Shown: one piece after another, positions 1 to 9,078 of the stretch | How positions within the stretch are numbered: the stretch's first letter is position 1 | Layout: each line of letters starts with the position of its first letter | Source of the DNA: Spirobacillus cienkowskii | Lineage (GTDB): Bacteria; Bdellovibrionota_B; Oligoflexia; Silvanigrellales; Silvanigrellaceae | Assembly: GCA_003339605.1 (NCBI GenBank) | Contig: QOVW01000069.1 | Coordinates: 1 to 47,784, forward strand | Reading direction: 5' to 3' | DNA length: 47,784 nucleotides | Notes under the pieces: model-generated | Told to the model about the DNA's origin: nothing | The model's database searches: none | What the model saw: the letters and a program-made list of their open reading frames with translations, nothing else | Program-made: the position numbers and the translations under genes

Positions 1-39
1 CCCACGACTGCCTGCTGCTGTGCTCCCACGACTGCCTGC
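1..39. repeat. Short direct repeat in flgD 3' region
   Basis: The sequence cccacgactgcctgc occurs at 1-15 and again at 25-39, separated by tgctgtgct. On the minus strand it encodes QAVVG twice around a run of Gln. It may continue beyond the left edge, giving a Gln/Ala-rich low-complexity tail on FlgD. Confidence 0.75.
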
Positions 40-992
40 GGCATACCTACTAAATTTTGAGGTGCATGTTGCAAATATGCTGCCAGTTGATTTTTATTCA
101 TCTTTTGTGAGTCTGCCACTTCTGGATTTCTCACTGCAACAATCTTTGAAGGATCTGCTTCGCCAGCATTGGTGTCTAATTTCCCACCAGAGAAAATATC
201 AGTAATTCCTTCAACTTTAGCCAAATACGAAGTTTTTGCTGTCATTGGCTTTCCATCTTCTGTCGCAGCAAGAATATTAAACGTGTAATTGCCTGCAGGC
301 AGTTTTACGCCTTTATCATTGGTTCCATCCCATTCAATTTTATTAGAACCGACCTGTTGAAAACCTAAATGCAAACTTTTAACAACTTTTGAATGGTCAT
401 CACGAATTTCTGCAATCACATTGGATGCTACAGCAGGTAGCTCAAACTTGGCTAAATTTGATTTGCCGTCAGAATCTAAATGTATAATATTTCCTTGAAT
501 TTCTAGATCCTTGCCTAAATATTGGGTTAATTTTTCTGCCTTGGCATCATTTTGTAATTTTTTCATTTCTGTTAATAATTTATTTACACCCATCAATTGT
601 TCAACCGTATTAAATTGCGCCATTTGAGATGCCATCTCATAGTGCTCCATCGGTTTGCTTGGATCTTGATACTTTAACTGGGTAACAAGCAAATTTAGGT
701 AGTCATCGCGTTCTAATTTATTTTTTGCTACATTTTGTTTTTTACCAGTTACTTTTTCGAGTTGTTTTCTAAAATCTCGCTCATCTTTTGTTTCGCCCAT
801 TCGAAAATCACCGCCAGCTTCTTTTTTTTCACGCTCAATTTCTGTTTGACGGAGTATATTTGACTCAGAAATCATATTGTCAAAATTGAATGCTTCTTCA
901 CCTTTTTCAACTTTAAGTCCAATTTCTTTTGGTGGTTCTGGGACTTTTTCTGGACGCCTTCCTAAAACACCTTTGCCTTCACCAATAAACAT
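1..992 (-). CDS. flgD: FlgD, flagellar hook-capping/assembly protein (3' end off the window)
   Basis: Reading the minus strand from ATG at 992 gives an uninterrupted frame of about 330 codons to the window edge, so the C-terminus is missing. Residues near 95-135 carry the FlgD core: a YLNLLVTQLKYQDPSKPM stretch followed by SQMAQFNTVEQL, which matches the conserved N-terminal segment of the hook cap. A region containing EWDGTNDKGVKLPAGNYTF matches the FlgD Tudor/Ig-like fold, where WDG and LPAGxY are typical. FlgD caps the growing hook and lets FlgE polymerise. GAGG lies about 8 bases before the ATG. It sits 45 bases after fliK on the same strand, the usual order before flgE. About 90 residues before the core are an extra charged N-terminal region. 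The visible C-terminus is Gln/Ala-rich with a repeated QAVVG. Confidence 0.9.
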   Translation of the reverse strand, partial: MFIGEGKGVLGRRPEKVPEPPKEIGLKVEKGEEAFNFDNMISESNILRQTEIEREKKEAGGDFRMGETKDERDFRKQLEKVTGKKQNVAKNKLERDDYLNLLVTQLKYQDPSKPMEHYEMASQMAQFNTVEQLMGVNKLLTEMKKLQNDAKAEKLTQYLGKDLEIQGNIIHLDSDGKSNLAKFELPAVASNVIAEIRDDHSKVVKSLHLGFQQVGSNKIEWDGTNDKGVKLPAGNYTFNILAATEDGKPMTAKTSYLAKVEGITDIFSGGKLDTNAGEADPSKIVAVRNPEVADSQKMNKNQLAAYLQHAPQNLVGMPQAVVGAQQQAVV

Positions 993-1037
993 AAAACAAC
1001 CTCGCAACAAAAAACTAACTAATATTACCCTATAAAA

Positions 1038-3074
1038 TTAAGCTAAAACTTTAATAGATCCGTTTGCACCACGTTGAATATTTGTTATGGAATTTTTTTC
1101 CATATTATTTTTTAAATTATTTTTATTTATATAATTCTTATTTCCTCCTTTATTAAACAAGTATTCGCTTTCAACATTGTTTTGAAAAAAATTGCTATTA
1201 TTATTAGAAAAATTCCCAGAAAACAAACTTTGATTAAAATTTTGTTGCGAAGAATTTTGATTATTTCCATCGTTTGCTTGCTGTTGAGATTGAGAATTTT
1301 GATTTGAAAAACTCTGATTAGCAGAACCATTCATGCCTGCGTGTATTGATTTTTCCAAATTTGTTACTTTAAGCTCTATTAAATTAATTTCTTGAGATTC
1401 TAATGATTTTTTTAACGTTTCTGCGTTTTCTTCCAAATTGTTTTTTAAATCAATATCAGAAGCCTTTATTTCCATTGAGACAGATTTATCTCTTTTCATA
1501 TTAATAGTAAGTTCTACACTGCCAATTTTATCATCTTGAATTTGAATTTTTGCAGTTCCTCCACCTCTTACTTGCAATTGATTTGAAACATCGATCGCTC
1601 TGCGCATAGTAGTAGAAACTATAGGATTAGAAAAATCCGCGGTGCTTTTGTCTGAAACAACAACAGGCTTACTAAATTGTGCTGTCATTCCTTTTTCTAT
1701 GGTATTAATACCATTATTTTCTTCTGGTGTTTTAGAAACTTCAATATATTCTGTTTCTTTAAATTTTTCATTTTCAATAAACAATTCAGAAAAATTTTCA
1801 GACTTGTTTAAAACGGTAGCGGAAAAAGCTTTATTTTCCACTTCTATTTTATTATCCTTCAATAGTTTATTGTCTAAATTTACAAGTAAATTACTAAATT
1901 TAATTTCTTTTGAATTAAAATCAAATTCTTTATTAATTTTATTGTTTTTAATTGGAAAATTTGTATTTGATTGAAAATCTTTTATATTAAAATCTAATTG
2001 ATCTTGATTTTTATTTATAATAACTATTTTTCTATCTTCATTTTTTGGTAATAATTCGGATATAAAATTGTTATTTGTTTTTTTATTAAAATTATATTTA
2101 TCATTACCTAGGTCTATTAATAAGTTTTGCTTATCAAAATCCAACTCTTTAGTTTTAGCTAAAAATCCTACCACAGTTGGATTTTTTATATCATCTTTAG
2201 GCGATTCGCTAAATACAACATAATCAATCTGAAATTCGTTATTAATATCAATATTTTTTATGGGATAGGCAAAATATTTATCTGTAATTGGTACTATATT
2301 ATTATAAAAATCTTCATTATAGATCTTGTTTTTAAAATGATTATTTGTTTTTAAATCATTTTTTATTTCGCTACTATTAATAAGAGGAGCTTCAATATTA
2401 ATATTTGAAAATAATTTTTCTATCCCAATAGTGTTTTTATTTTCTGTTAATCTATTTAAATCACCTAATGAAACAGAACCAAGACCATCTACTTCTTTAA
2501 TATAATTTAAATTAACTTTATTATTAGATAAATTATTATTTAAAATTTTAGAAAAATCTTTTTCAAGATTATAAAAATTAACATCATCTTTTGTAATATT
2601 TGGATTAATTTTGATATCTTTGTTATACGCAAGAGGAAAAAAGTTATATTCTCCTAATTGTTTAGTAACATTATTATTACTAAACAATTTTTCGTTTTTT
2701 AGTACTCCGTTATTTTCAGCACAATTATGCTCATTTTTTTCAATATAATTATTATTATTTATTTGATTTACGATAGGGTTATTGACTACAAAATTTGCAA
2801 TCTGATTTTGCTCAATTAGATTAGATATTTCATTTTCTTTTTCACTTTTATCCTGTTTAAAATTAAAAATCTTGTCGTTAAAATCGCTGTCAGTTTTTGA
2901 CTCATTTTTTTTGCCAAATAATTGCTCAAAAATTGTTTGAAAATTAGACTGCTGATTGGTGTTATCTAATTCATCTTCCAAGATTTCTTGCTCATTTTTA
3001 GGCTGTTGCTCAGCCACCGCTTGGTTTAGAGCGCCTATTGAAAACAAACTTGTTTTTGGGGATTCTACAAACAT
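1038..3074 (-). CDS. fliK: FliK-type flagellar hook-length control protein
   Basis: The C-terminal part (last ~190 residues of 678) fits the FliK C-terminal export-switch domain: GGGTAKIQIQDDKIGSVEL then a block ending in NLEENAETLKKSLESQEINL and a following IELKVTN strand. This is the family pattern of 'LG.v.v.i ... L...L..L...L...g'. Everything before it is Asn/Lys-rich low complexity, as expected for the ruler part of FliK, which diverges fast. FliK is exported, measures hook length and switches export specificity. I place the start at ATG 3074: GGAG lies 8 bases upstream of it, while the upstream ATG at 3089 has no ribosome binding site and abuts a hairpin. flgD follows 45 bases downstream, supporting the assignment. 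The extreme C-terminus after the domain is again Asn/Gln/Ser-rich. The specific FliK call rests on domain pattern plus context. Confidence 0.8.
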   Translation of the reverse strand: MFVESPKTSLFSIGALNQAVAEQQPKNEQEILEDELDNTNQQSNFQTIFEQLFGKKNESKTDSDFNDKIFNFKQDKSEKENEISNLIEQNQIANFVVNNPIVNQINNNNYIEKNEHNCAENNGVLKNEKLFSNNNVTKQLGEYNFFPLAYNKDIKINPNITKDDVNFYNLEKDFSKILNNNLSNNKVNLNYIKEVDGLGSVSLGDLNRLTENKNTIGIEKLFSNINIEAPLINSSEIKNDLKTNNHFKNKIYNEDFYNNIVPITDKYFAYPIKNIDINNEFQIDYVVFSESPKDDIKNPTVVGFLAKTKELDFDKQNLLIDLGNDKYNFNKKTNNNFISELLPKNEDRKIVIINKNQDQLDFNIKDFQSNTNFPIKNNKINKEFDFNSKEIKFSNLLVNLDNKLLKDNKIEVENKAFSATVLNKSENFSELFIENEKFKETEYIEVSKTPEENNGINTIEKGMTAQFSKPVVVSDKSTADFSNPIVSTTMRRAIDVSNQLQVRGGGTAKIQIQDDKIGSVELTINMKRDKSVSMEIKASDIDLKNNLEENAETLKKSLESQEINLIELKVTNLEKSIHAGMNGSANQSFSNQNSQSQQQANDGNNQNSSQQNFNQSLFSGNFSNNNSNFFQNNVESEYLFNKGGNKNYINKNNLKNNMEKNSITNIQRGANGSIKVLA

Positions 3075-3089
3075 TTGCACACTCCGCAT

Positions 3090-3116
3090 TAAAGAAACAA
3101 AATTATTGTTTCTTTA
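3090..3116. promoter_or_regulatory. Perfect hairpin in the fliK leader
   Basis: TAAAGAAACAA (3090-3100) and TTGTTTCTTTA (3106-3116) form an 11-bp perfect inverted repeat with a 5-base loop. It lies just upstream of the fliK ribosome binding site, inside the predicted leader RNA. No T-run follows on the minus strand, so it is not an intrinsic terminator. It could be a repressor site or an mRNA structure affecting fliK-flgD translation. That role is inference. Confidence 0.6.
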
Positions 3117-3209
3117 AGTAGAAGTTATCTGATATCCTCAAAAAACTTGAGCACTTTTCTTGCACACAAGAATAACTCTGGCTTGGGAATAGAGTTCAAT
3201 GCTTGCCAA

Positions 3210-3239
3210 TTTATAAGTAGGTAAAAATATTGCTATCAA
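3210..3239 (-). promoter_or_regulatory. Candidate sigma-70-type promoter for fliK-flgD
   Basis: On the minus strand TTGATA (3239-3234) and TATAAA (3215-3210) are separated by 18 bases, each 5/6 matches to the -35 and -10 consensus. A transcript from about 3203 would give a leader of roughly 130 bases containing the 3090-3116 hairpin. I saw no sigma-28 or sigma-54 motif in this interval. In AT-rich DNA such matches arise by chance, hence modest confidence. Confidence 0.4.
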
Positions 3240-3315
3240 CAACATCCCAAGGCGTCTCTTAGCCAGAAATCTCCATGAGATCTGCGCCCTTTGTTTCTTG
3301 GCTACCACCACACTT

Positions 3316-3344
3316 TTGCCGCTAAAAACATGACTTAATAGTAT
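3316..3344 (+). promoter_or_regulatory. Candidate rpsL promoter
   Basis: TTGCCG (3316-3321) and TAGTAT (3339-3344) are 17 bases apart, each 4/6 to consensus. A second option is TTGACT (3364-3369) with TAATGT (3387-3392), also 17 apart. Either would give a leader of about 100-145 bases before rpsL. The choice cannot be made from sequence alone. Confidence 0.3.
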
Positions 3345-3494
3345 AGAGTTTCCTAGAAAATAGTTGACTTTGACAGAAAGCTTTTCTAATGTCTGGAGCT
3401 CTTGCTAACAAGGCAACTCGAAGCGCGCGCATGTTTTCAGCCAAATAAAGCATGCTTAAAGAAAACCGCGGCTACATACAAGGAAAGGTTTCGT

Positions 3495-3908
3495 ATGCCA
3501 ACCATTAACCAGCTTGTCGAACGCAGCCGTAAGCCAAACCCTTACCGCAGCAAATCACCGGCACTTAAAGAGTGCCCTCAACGTCGTGGCGTTTGCACAC
3601 GCGTTTACACTACAACGCCTAAAAAACCAAACTCCGCAATCCGTAAGGTTGCTAAGGTTCGTTTAACAACAGGTATTGAAGTGATTTCTTACATTCCAGG
3701 AGAAGGCCACAACCTTCAAGAACACTCTGTTGTTCTTGTTCGTGGCGGTCGTGTTAAAGACTTACCTGGTGTTCGCTACCATATTGTTCGTGGCGCTCTC
3801 GACACCACTGGTGTTGCAAAACGTCGCCAATCTCGCTCTCTTTATGGCGCTAAACGTCCTAAAGGAGGCGCTGCTGCCGCTGAACCTGCTAAAAAAGGTA
3901 AAAAGTAA
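3495..3908 (+). CDS. rpsL: 30S ribosomal protein S12
   Basis: S12 is a universal small-subunit protein at the decoding centre. The protein starts [15 protein letters not shown] and contains [19 protein letters not shown] and [17 protein letters not shown], all diagnostic. Lysines 43 and 88, where streptomycin-resistance changes arise in E. coli, are both wild type. Length is 137 residues against the usual 123-125; the extra is an Ala/Pro/Lys tail ending KKGKK. GGAAAGG lies just before ATG 3495. The frame is open upstream to 3402, but S12 proteins begin at this MPTINQL, so the upstream part is leader. rpsG follows 160 bases downstream. Confidence 0.97.
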   Translation: MPTINQLVERSRKPNPYRSKSPALKECPQRRGVCTRVYTTTPKKPNSAIRKVAKVRLTTGIEVISYIPGEGHNLQEHSVVLVRGGRVKDLPGVRYHIVRGALDTTGVAKRRQSRSLYGAKRPKGGAAAAEPAKKGKK

Positions 3909-4542
<634 letters not shown>

Positions 4543-4606
4543 TAATTTTAACTCTCTGCTAACCAGAGCGAGTTTTCTATTTAAAGCACTTCCTGAAATT
4601 TGGCAC

Positions 4607-4645
4607 AAAAAAGCCCTCACTCCTTTGAGAGTGAGGGCTTTTTTT
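4607..4645. terminator. Bidirectional intrinsic terminator between rpsG and brnQ-like gene
   Basis: GCCCTCACTC (4613-4622) pairs perfectly with GAGTGAGGGC (4629-4638) around a 6-base loop. A-tract 4607-4612 and T-tract 4639-4645 flank it, so it forms a GC-rich stem with a U-run on both strands. It lies between the convergent rpsG and transporter genes and can stop transcription from both. Confidence 0.95.
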
Positions 4646-4650
4646 AAGCT

Positions 4651-5799
4651 TTAAGCAACTTTTTTATGCCTTTTGATGTGTGTCGCCACTTTAACATTTT
4701 TAAACACAAACACCATAATATTTAAAATGGCCATAAAAATAAGAAATGGATAAAACCAAGTTAAAATCGGAGCCATAAACGCCATAATGCCGGTAAAACC
4801 AGTTAATGCCATAACAAAAGTAATTGCTAAACAAAGAAATAAGGTTAAACGGCGTCTGCCATTGAAAAATCCAACTTTTTTATGAAGAAAGTCAACAGAC
4901 ACAGCCATCAAAGCCACAGCGGTTGTTAAACATGAGATCACGAGTGTAAACGAAATCAGATAATCCGATGCATCACCCAACGCAATTTTTGCAATTGCAG
5001 GAAGAATTTGTGGACCCGGTAAATGCGAAATTTGCGAAGAATAAGCAGCGCCTAAAAAAACCAAAGTCATATAAACAACCATCAGTAAAAACATTCCCAA
5101 GGCCATTGAAATTAAGGTAGGACGCAAAGGAATTGGATCTTTATCTTTAGCTTGAAAATATTGAACCAAACTCACTCCAAAAAATAGAGATGCCATAAGA
5201 TCCATGGTGTGGTAACCTTCAAAAAAACCGGTTTGAAATGAATGCGATGCAGTCACTTGACCGTGAGGGATAGAATTTTTAGATGTGATTGCGCAATAAA
5301 GTGAGCCCCCTATCACTATTGCTAAAGCACCGAGCTTGACAGGTGTAAAATATTTACCAACAATATCAACAATTTTTCCATTACCATAGGTTGCTATCAA
5401 GATAATCAACACACAACATAAAGCAAAAAGCCAAAGAGGCGTTGTTGCTGAAAATGTTTGCCACGCTCCAAATGCAACGGTAATGCATCTTGGAATCACT
5501 CCAAATGGACCAATTAATAAAAGTATTAAAAACGGAACAATCCAAGCCCCATATTTTCCCAACCAACGAAAAAAGCGCTCTTGAGAGCCCTCTAAACATG
5601 TCATGGCAATCAAACCAAGAAATGGGACAAAAACCCCAGTCAATGCCAAACCAAGCGAGGAATAAACCCAGTTTGCTTGTGCTTCACTGCCCATCATAAG
5701 AGGAAATACCAAGTTTCCAGAACCAAAAAACATCGCAAATGCAGCAAAACCAGCAATGATAATTTTTGATTTTGAAACTGAGGTCTGAGCTGACAACAT
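4651..5799 (-). CDS. brnQ: BrnQ/LIVCS-family branched-chain amino acid transporter
   Basis: A polytopic membrane protein with about 10-11 hydrophobic segments. The N-terminus has FAMFFGSGNLVFPL, the hallmark of the LIVCS family, which imports Leu/Ile/Val with a cation. At 382 residues from ATG 5799 it is shorter than the usual 430-440. I chose ATG 5799 because GGGA lies about 8 bases upstream and a good promoter (5852-5880) would put the transcription start near 5845, downstream of the first possible TTG codon at 5883. It ends a few bases from the shared terminator. The abundance of Phe and Leu fits a permease. The exact substrate within the family is not visible. Confidence 0.85.
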   Translation of the reverse strand: MLSAQTSVSKSKIIIAGFAAFAMFFGSGNLVFPLMMGSEAQANWVYSSLGLALTGVFVPFLGLIAMTCLEGSQERFFRWLGKYGAWIVPFLILLLIGPFGVIPRCITVAFGAWQTFSATTPLWLFALCCVLIILIATYGNGKIVDIVGKYFTPVKLGALAIVIGGSLYCAITSKNSIPHGQVTASHSFQTGFFEGYHTMDLMASLFFGVSLVQYFQAKDKDPIPLRPTLISMALGMFLLMVVYMTLVFLGAAYSSQISHLPGPQILPAIAKIALGDASDYLISFTLVISCLTTAVALMAVSVDFLHKKVGFFNGRRRLTLFLCLAITFVMALTGFTGIMAFMAPILTWFYPFLIFMAILNIMVFVFKNVKVATHIKRHKKVA

Positions 5800-5851
5800 A
5801 AAAAATCCCGCTCCATAGGTTGGGCATCTAATCAATAAAAGACAAAGCTCA

Positions 5852-5880
5852 ATAAGACCTCTTAATCTAACAAAAGTCAA
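5852..5880 (-). promoter_or_regulatory. Candidate promoter of the brnQ-like gene
   Basis: On the minus strand TTGACT (5880-5875) and TCTTAT (5857-5852) are 17 bases apart, 5/6 and 4/6 to consensus. The implied transcript starts near 5845, about 46 bases before the chosen ATG 5799, and excludes the longer reading frame start. Confidence 0.45.
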
Positions 5881-5944
5881 CAAATAATCCTGAGCAACAA
5901 GGGCAAAAAAACAATATTTTTCTGTTATGTTAATATCTTATTAA

Positions 5945-6784
5945 TTAGGAATGCCGCAAAAAATCCTCAACCTGCGCGTTAAATCTTTCAGGATATTCGA
6001 GCTGTGGCAAGTGACCACATTTCTCAAATAACACTAATTTTGAGTTTTTAATTAATTTATGCGCATCGAGTGCATGATTTGCATAAATAATTGCATCATT
6101 TTTACCCCAAATTATCATTACAGGCATTGTTAACTTATTAATATCACTTCTAATTGCTTTAATAATCACTCTCTTAAATCCAAAAATTCCAATTGCCGAT
6201 CGCGCAACTTGCAAAAGTGTTTTTGGCATCTCTGGATGCAATGAATATTCATATAATTTTTCAGCTAAATATTTTGTATAAGGAATTTTATAAAATGTAT
6301 TTTTTCTCAACGCACTTTGCAAACCTTGCTGATTTGGTTTTACAAAAATTTCCCCTAAAAAAGGCAAACTAAATATACGAAAATGAGGAGGAATATGACT
6401 TTTAAAACCTACACTACTCACCAATACCAAACTTTTTACAATTGCAGGAAAAAGCTGGGTAAACCTCGTTGCAATCAATCCCCCCATAGAATGCCCAACA
6501 ATATGCACTTTTAAGATATTTAATGCCTGTAAAAATTTTAATAAAAACTGTGGATAGTAATCAAGATGAAACGAACCTTTTAATTTATCGGTCAGACCAA
6601 AGCCAGGCAGATCTAAGGCTAAAACTTTATAATTTTTTCCAATGGATTGAATATTTAATTCCCAAATTTCTATTGCTAAAGCAAAACCATGAAGCAGCAA
6701 TACTGTTTCTTGGGCATCACCATAAATCCAATAACGAGTTTTGTATTCATCGACAACAATAAATTCGTCAGAAAAATTTTTCAT
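5945..6784 (-). CDS. Alpha/beta-fold hydrolase
   Basis: A 279-residue serine hydrolase of the alpha/beta fold. Visible motifs are the oxyanion-hole LLLHGFA near residue 30, the nucleophile elbow GHSMGG near residue 98, an acid in IWGKNDAII and the histidine in KCGHLPQLEYP near the C-terminus. There is no signal peptide, so it is probably cytoplasmic. Substrate is not predictable; esterases, haloperoxidase-like enzymes and ring-cleavage hydrolases share this pattern. The ATG directly follows the stop codon of the upstream HNH gene with no gap, which suggests translational coupling. Confidence 0.85.
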   Translation of the reverse strand: MKNFSDEFIVVDEYKTRYWIYGDAQETVLLLHGFALAIEIWELNIQSIGKNYKVLALDLPGFGLTDKLKGSFHLDYYPQFLLKFLQALNILKVHIVGHSMGGLIATRFTQLFPAIVKSLVLVSSVGFKSHIPPHFRIFSLPFLGEIFVKPNQQGLQSALRKNTFYKIPYTKYLAEKLYEYSLHPEMPKTLLQVARSAIGIFGFKRVIIKAIRSDINKLTMPVMIIWGKNDAIIYANHALDAHKLIKNSKLVLFEKCGHLPQLEYPERFNAQVEDFLRHS

Positions 6785-7408
6785 TTAGGCCTGGGCGCCA
6801 GAGTCTGGTTTATAAGATGAAACAAACACTGGTGAAGCATCAATGCCTAAAACAAAAACCCTATCAGCAACAGACAAATCAAGATAAGGAATCCACATTG
6901 AAGGGGCGTTTTTTGAATTGAGCCCGTATCTCAAAGGAAACAGAGCTGTTGGATGCAACTGCGGCCGAGAAGGTGGCCGTTGCAATCTAATTCCAAGCTC
7001 TTCTATTGTTTTAGAACCTTTTTTCATATTACACGTTTTACAAGCTGTAACAATATTTTCCCACGTTGTTTTTCCGCCTTTAGCAGATGGGAGAAGGTGA
7101 TCTAAAGTTAAATTTGAAGCATGACCAACCCAATGACAATACTGACAACGGTATCCATCACGAAGATAAATGTTTTGACGAGAAAAACGTGGTCCATTCA
7201 ATCTTTTTGTTCTAGGTCTGCAACCATTTAGTTTTACAATCCATGGAACAGTCCATGAACGCGAGACACCCTGAATAATTCTATCGGAATCCATGATTGA
7301 TGTCACTCGACCACTATAAAGGAGGACAAATGCAATTTCCATTGTGACGACTTTAACGGGTTCATACCTCGAATCAAGCACAAGAACCTTTCGGTCAAAA
7401 CTGCCCAT
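6785..7408 (-). CDS. HNH endonuclease-domain protein
   Basis: The 207-residue protein starts MGSFDRKVLVLDSRYEPV, the standard opening of a widespread bacterial HNH family (xxLxLDxxYxPxxV). The nuclease site is visible as CQYC, then LTLDHLLPSAKGG, ENIVTACKTCNMKK: paired Cys2 zinc ligands, a catalytic DH and an Asn. These orphan HNH proteins are common and their role is unclear; DNA repair or phage defence has been suggested for relatives, but nothing here decides it. I chose ATG 7408 because AGGA lies 7 bases upstream; the longer frame to 7459 has no ribosome binding site. The stop codon abuts the hydrolase start codon. Confidence 0.85.
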   Translation of the reverse strand: MGSFDRKVLVLDSRYEPVKVVTMEIAFVLLYSGRVTSIMDSDRIIQGVSRSWTVPWIVKLNGCRPRTKRLNGPRFSRQNIYLRDGYRCQYCHWVGHASNLTLDHLLPSAKGGKTTWENIVTACKTCNMKKGSKTIEELGIRLQRPPSRPQLHPTALFPLRYGLNSKNAPSMWIPYLDLSVADRVFVLGIDASPVFVSSYKPDSGAQA

Positions 7409-7571
7409 AATGCATCCTACTTTCATAATAAAATCAGAGGAGCGCCACTTCCTATGCAATTTTTATTATAAAATGATGAAAACGTTAATAAAAAACTCTT
7501 ATTCAACTCACAGAGATCTTATCGGCCAAAAAAAAACAAATCAATAGTATTGATGGTCAAAATTATAAGCT

Positions 7572-7787
7572 TTAAAATGGATTTGAAGCATTAAAAACAA
7601 TATAGACACCTAAAATTATTAGTATAAAAAATATAAAAATAAGGATGGAATAAAAAACTTTTTTTGCAATTTTCTTAGATTTAGAAATACTCTGATATTC
7701 TTGCCACAGCAAATCTGCTTCATGTGTGTTTTTCTTTGAAGCACCTGAATTTACTGTAAAATTACTATTCTGACTCTTGTTTTTCAT
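7572..7787 (-). CDS. Small single-pass membrane protein, unknown function
   Basis: A 71-residue protein with a polar, Ser/Asn-rich N-terminus and one hydrophobic segment near residues 42-64 (VFYSILIFIFFILIILGVYI), ending FNASNPF. A GGGGA ribosome binding site precedes ATG 7787. The start lies inside the 3' end of the dus gene (23-bp overlap), so it is probably co-transcribed and translationally coupled with it. No family recognised. Confidence 0.65.
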   Translation of the reverse strand: MKNKSQNSNFTVNSGASKKNTHEADLLWQEYQSISKSKKIAKKVFYSILIFIFFILIILGVYIVFNASNPF

Positions 7788-8967
7788 TACGTTTTTCCCC
7801 AGAATAAATCCAATCAAACTCAGAATGATATTTTAAAGGAATTAAATCATTATAATCTTTAGCAATGTTTAAAAACTCTCTTTCAAACTCACAAAAATCA
7901 CGAGACCGTAACAGCTGCGGATGCATAAATTGCGCTCCTAAACCACTTCGTAAAGCATGCCAAATCATCTTCACTTTTGCAAAAGTCGGTTTATCTAAAC
8001 ACAAATGAGAGATGGGTTGTTCTGTCCCATAAAAGCTTGTTGTAAGCCTAGAGTACAATGCCTGCCATAAGTTTTCGTTGGTAAGGCAAGGTGTAAAAAA
8101 TAGTCCTTGTTTTACAAGCTCTAAAAGTTTTAATGGATTATGCGCTTGAAATTCGTGCAACAGAGCAAATGTTGCAAGCGAAAACAGCAATGCATTCCGT
8201 GAAATACAGACAGATTTACCGCTTCTAATTTCTTCAAAAATCCAAGGATTGCGCAGAGCACCACGCCCAATAATAACTGTATTCACATTGGGTGCAAAAT
8301 TTTTGAGTGTATTTAATGTATTGAAATCGACAATATCACCCGACCCTACAACAGAAAATTCGCATTCCCTTGAAGCAGTTGCTATCAAATCCCAATTTGC
8401 CCTTCCTGTATATCGATCTTTGCGAGTACGGGGATGCAAAGTAAGCTGTGCCATTTTTATACTAGAGGCAATATCCAGTAACGCTGGAAACTCTGATTCT
8501 GATAAAAAACCCGAACGCATTTTTATACTAAATTTATCGTGACCTAATTTTTGTTGTAATCCCTCAAGAAACGCTGCAAAAACCTCGCGATCTTCAAGCA
8601 AGCCACTTCCTGCACGGCTTCCCACAACCTTTGGTGACGGACAGCCACAATTGACATCAACAAATGGAGCTCCTGATAACAAAGGGGTTGCAATGCGCTC
8701 TAGGTCATCAGGACTCGTGCCCATGAGCTGAGGAATCAATTTATAACTCACAGCATTTTTTAATTCAAAAATTTCTGCTGCATACATTGAAGACACGCGC
8801 TTCCAAGGGTATTCTTTAGTGACTCGCAAAAAGGGTGTCATGGCAAAATCAGGTTGAGAGGTCAAAGAAAACCAAAGTCGTGTGGCAAAACACGTTACAC
8901 CTTCCATAGGTGCTAACCCACAACGAATATGACTTTGATTCCTAACATCTGTAAACTGAAGTACCAT
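7765..8967 (-). CDS. dus: tRNA-dihydrouridine synthase (DusC-like)
   Basis: FMN enzyme reducing uridine in tRNA. Signature motifs: CGLAPMEGVT near residue 16, PFVDVNCGCPSPKVVGSRAGS with the catalytic Cys of NCGCP, then LHPRTRKDRYTG and VIIGRGALRNPWIFEEI for flavin phosphate binding. The NCGCPSP form and APMEG opening resemble DusC more than DusA or DusB. It has 400 residues, longer than the usual 315-350, with an extra C-terminal region of about 90 residues. AAGGA precedes ATG 8967 by 6-7 bases, so that start is preferred over longer frames. Confidence 0.9.
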   Translation of the reverse strand: MVLQFTDVRNQSHIRCGLAPMEGVTCFATRLWFSLTSQPDFAMTPFLRVTKEYPWKRVSSMYAAEIFELKNAVSYKLIPQLMGTSPDDLERIATPLLSGAPFVDVNCGCPSPKVVGSRAGSGLLEDREVFAAFLEGLQQKLGHDKFSIKMRSGFLSESEFPALLDIASSIKMAQLTLHPRTRKDRYTGRANWDLIATASRECEFSVVGSGDIVDFNTLNTLKNFAPNVNTVIIGRGALRNPWIFEEIRSGKSVCISRNALLFSLATFALLHEFQAHNPLKLLELVKQGLFFTPCLTNENLWQALYSRLTTSFYGTEQPISHLCLDKPTFAKVKMIWHALRSGLGAQFMHPQLLRSRDFCEFEREFLNIAKDYNDLIPLKYHSEFDWIYSGEKRNEKQESE

Positions 8968-9021
8968 AGATATCCTTTTTAATATTTCGAACAAATAGCT
9001 CTTTTCGTTCGCAGGTAACGT

Positions 9022-9050
9022 GATATATGGCAAAACGAATAAAGCTTCAA
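9022..9050 (-). promoter_or_regulatory. Candidate dus promoter
   Basis: On the minus strand TTGAAG (9050-9045) and TATATC (9027-9022) are 17 bases apart. The implied leader is about 50 bases. The same 111-base interval must also contain the promoter for the divergent plus-strand SDR gene, for which I see no clear match. Confidence 0.35.
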
Positions 9051-9078
9051 CAAAATAAAACAGCAGGTTTATTTTCAC

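Larger units (their letters stand above)
3117..3494. other. Divergent intergenic/leader region between fliK and rpsL
   Basis: About 380 bases without a convincing gene; a plus-strand frame open through part of it is only an upstream extension of rpsL. It holds the fliK promoter candidate, two weak rpsL promoter candidates and a long rpsL leader. An AGCCA/TGGCT inverted repeat brackets roughly 3259-3299. No tRNA or known riboswitch was recognised. Confidence 0.5.

Noticed and set aside
1642-1974. Plus-strand open frame inside fliK
   Set aside because: Antisense shadow of an AT-rich gene; low-complexity translation without a ribosome binding site or homology.
3402-3494. Upstream extension of rpsL reading frame with 31 extra residues
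   Set aside because: S12 proteins start at MPTINQL; GGAAAGG lies just before ATG 3495 and the extension has no conserved sequence.
5800-5883. Longer brnQ-like start giving an N-terminal hydrophobic extension
   Set aside because: The first codon is TTG inside the -35 region of the best promoter; ATG 5799 has a ribosome binding site.
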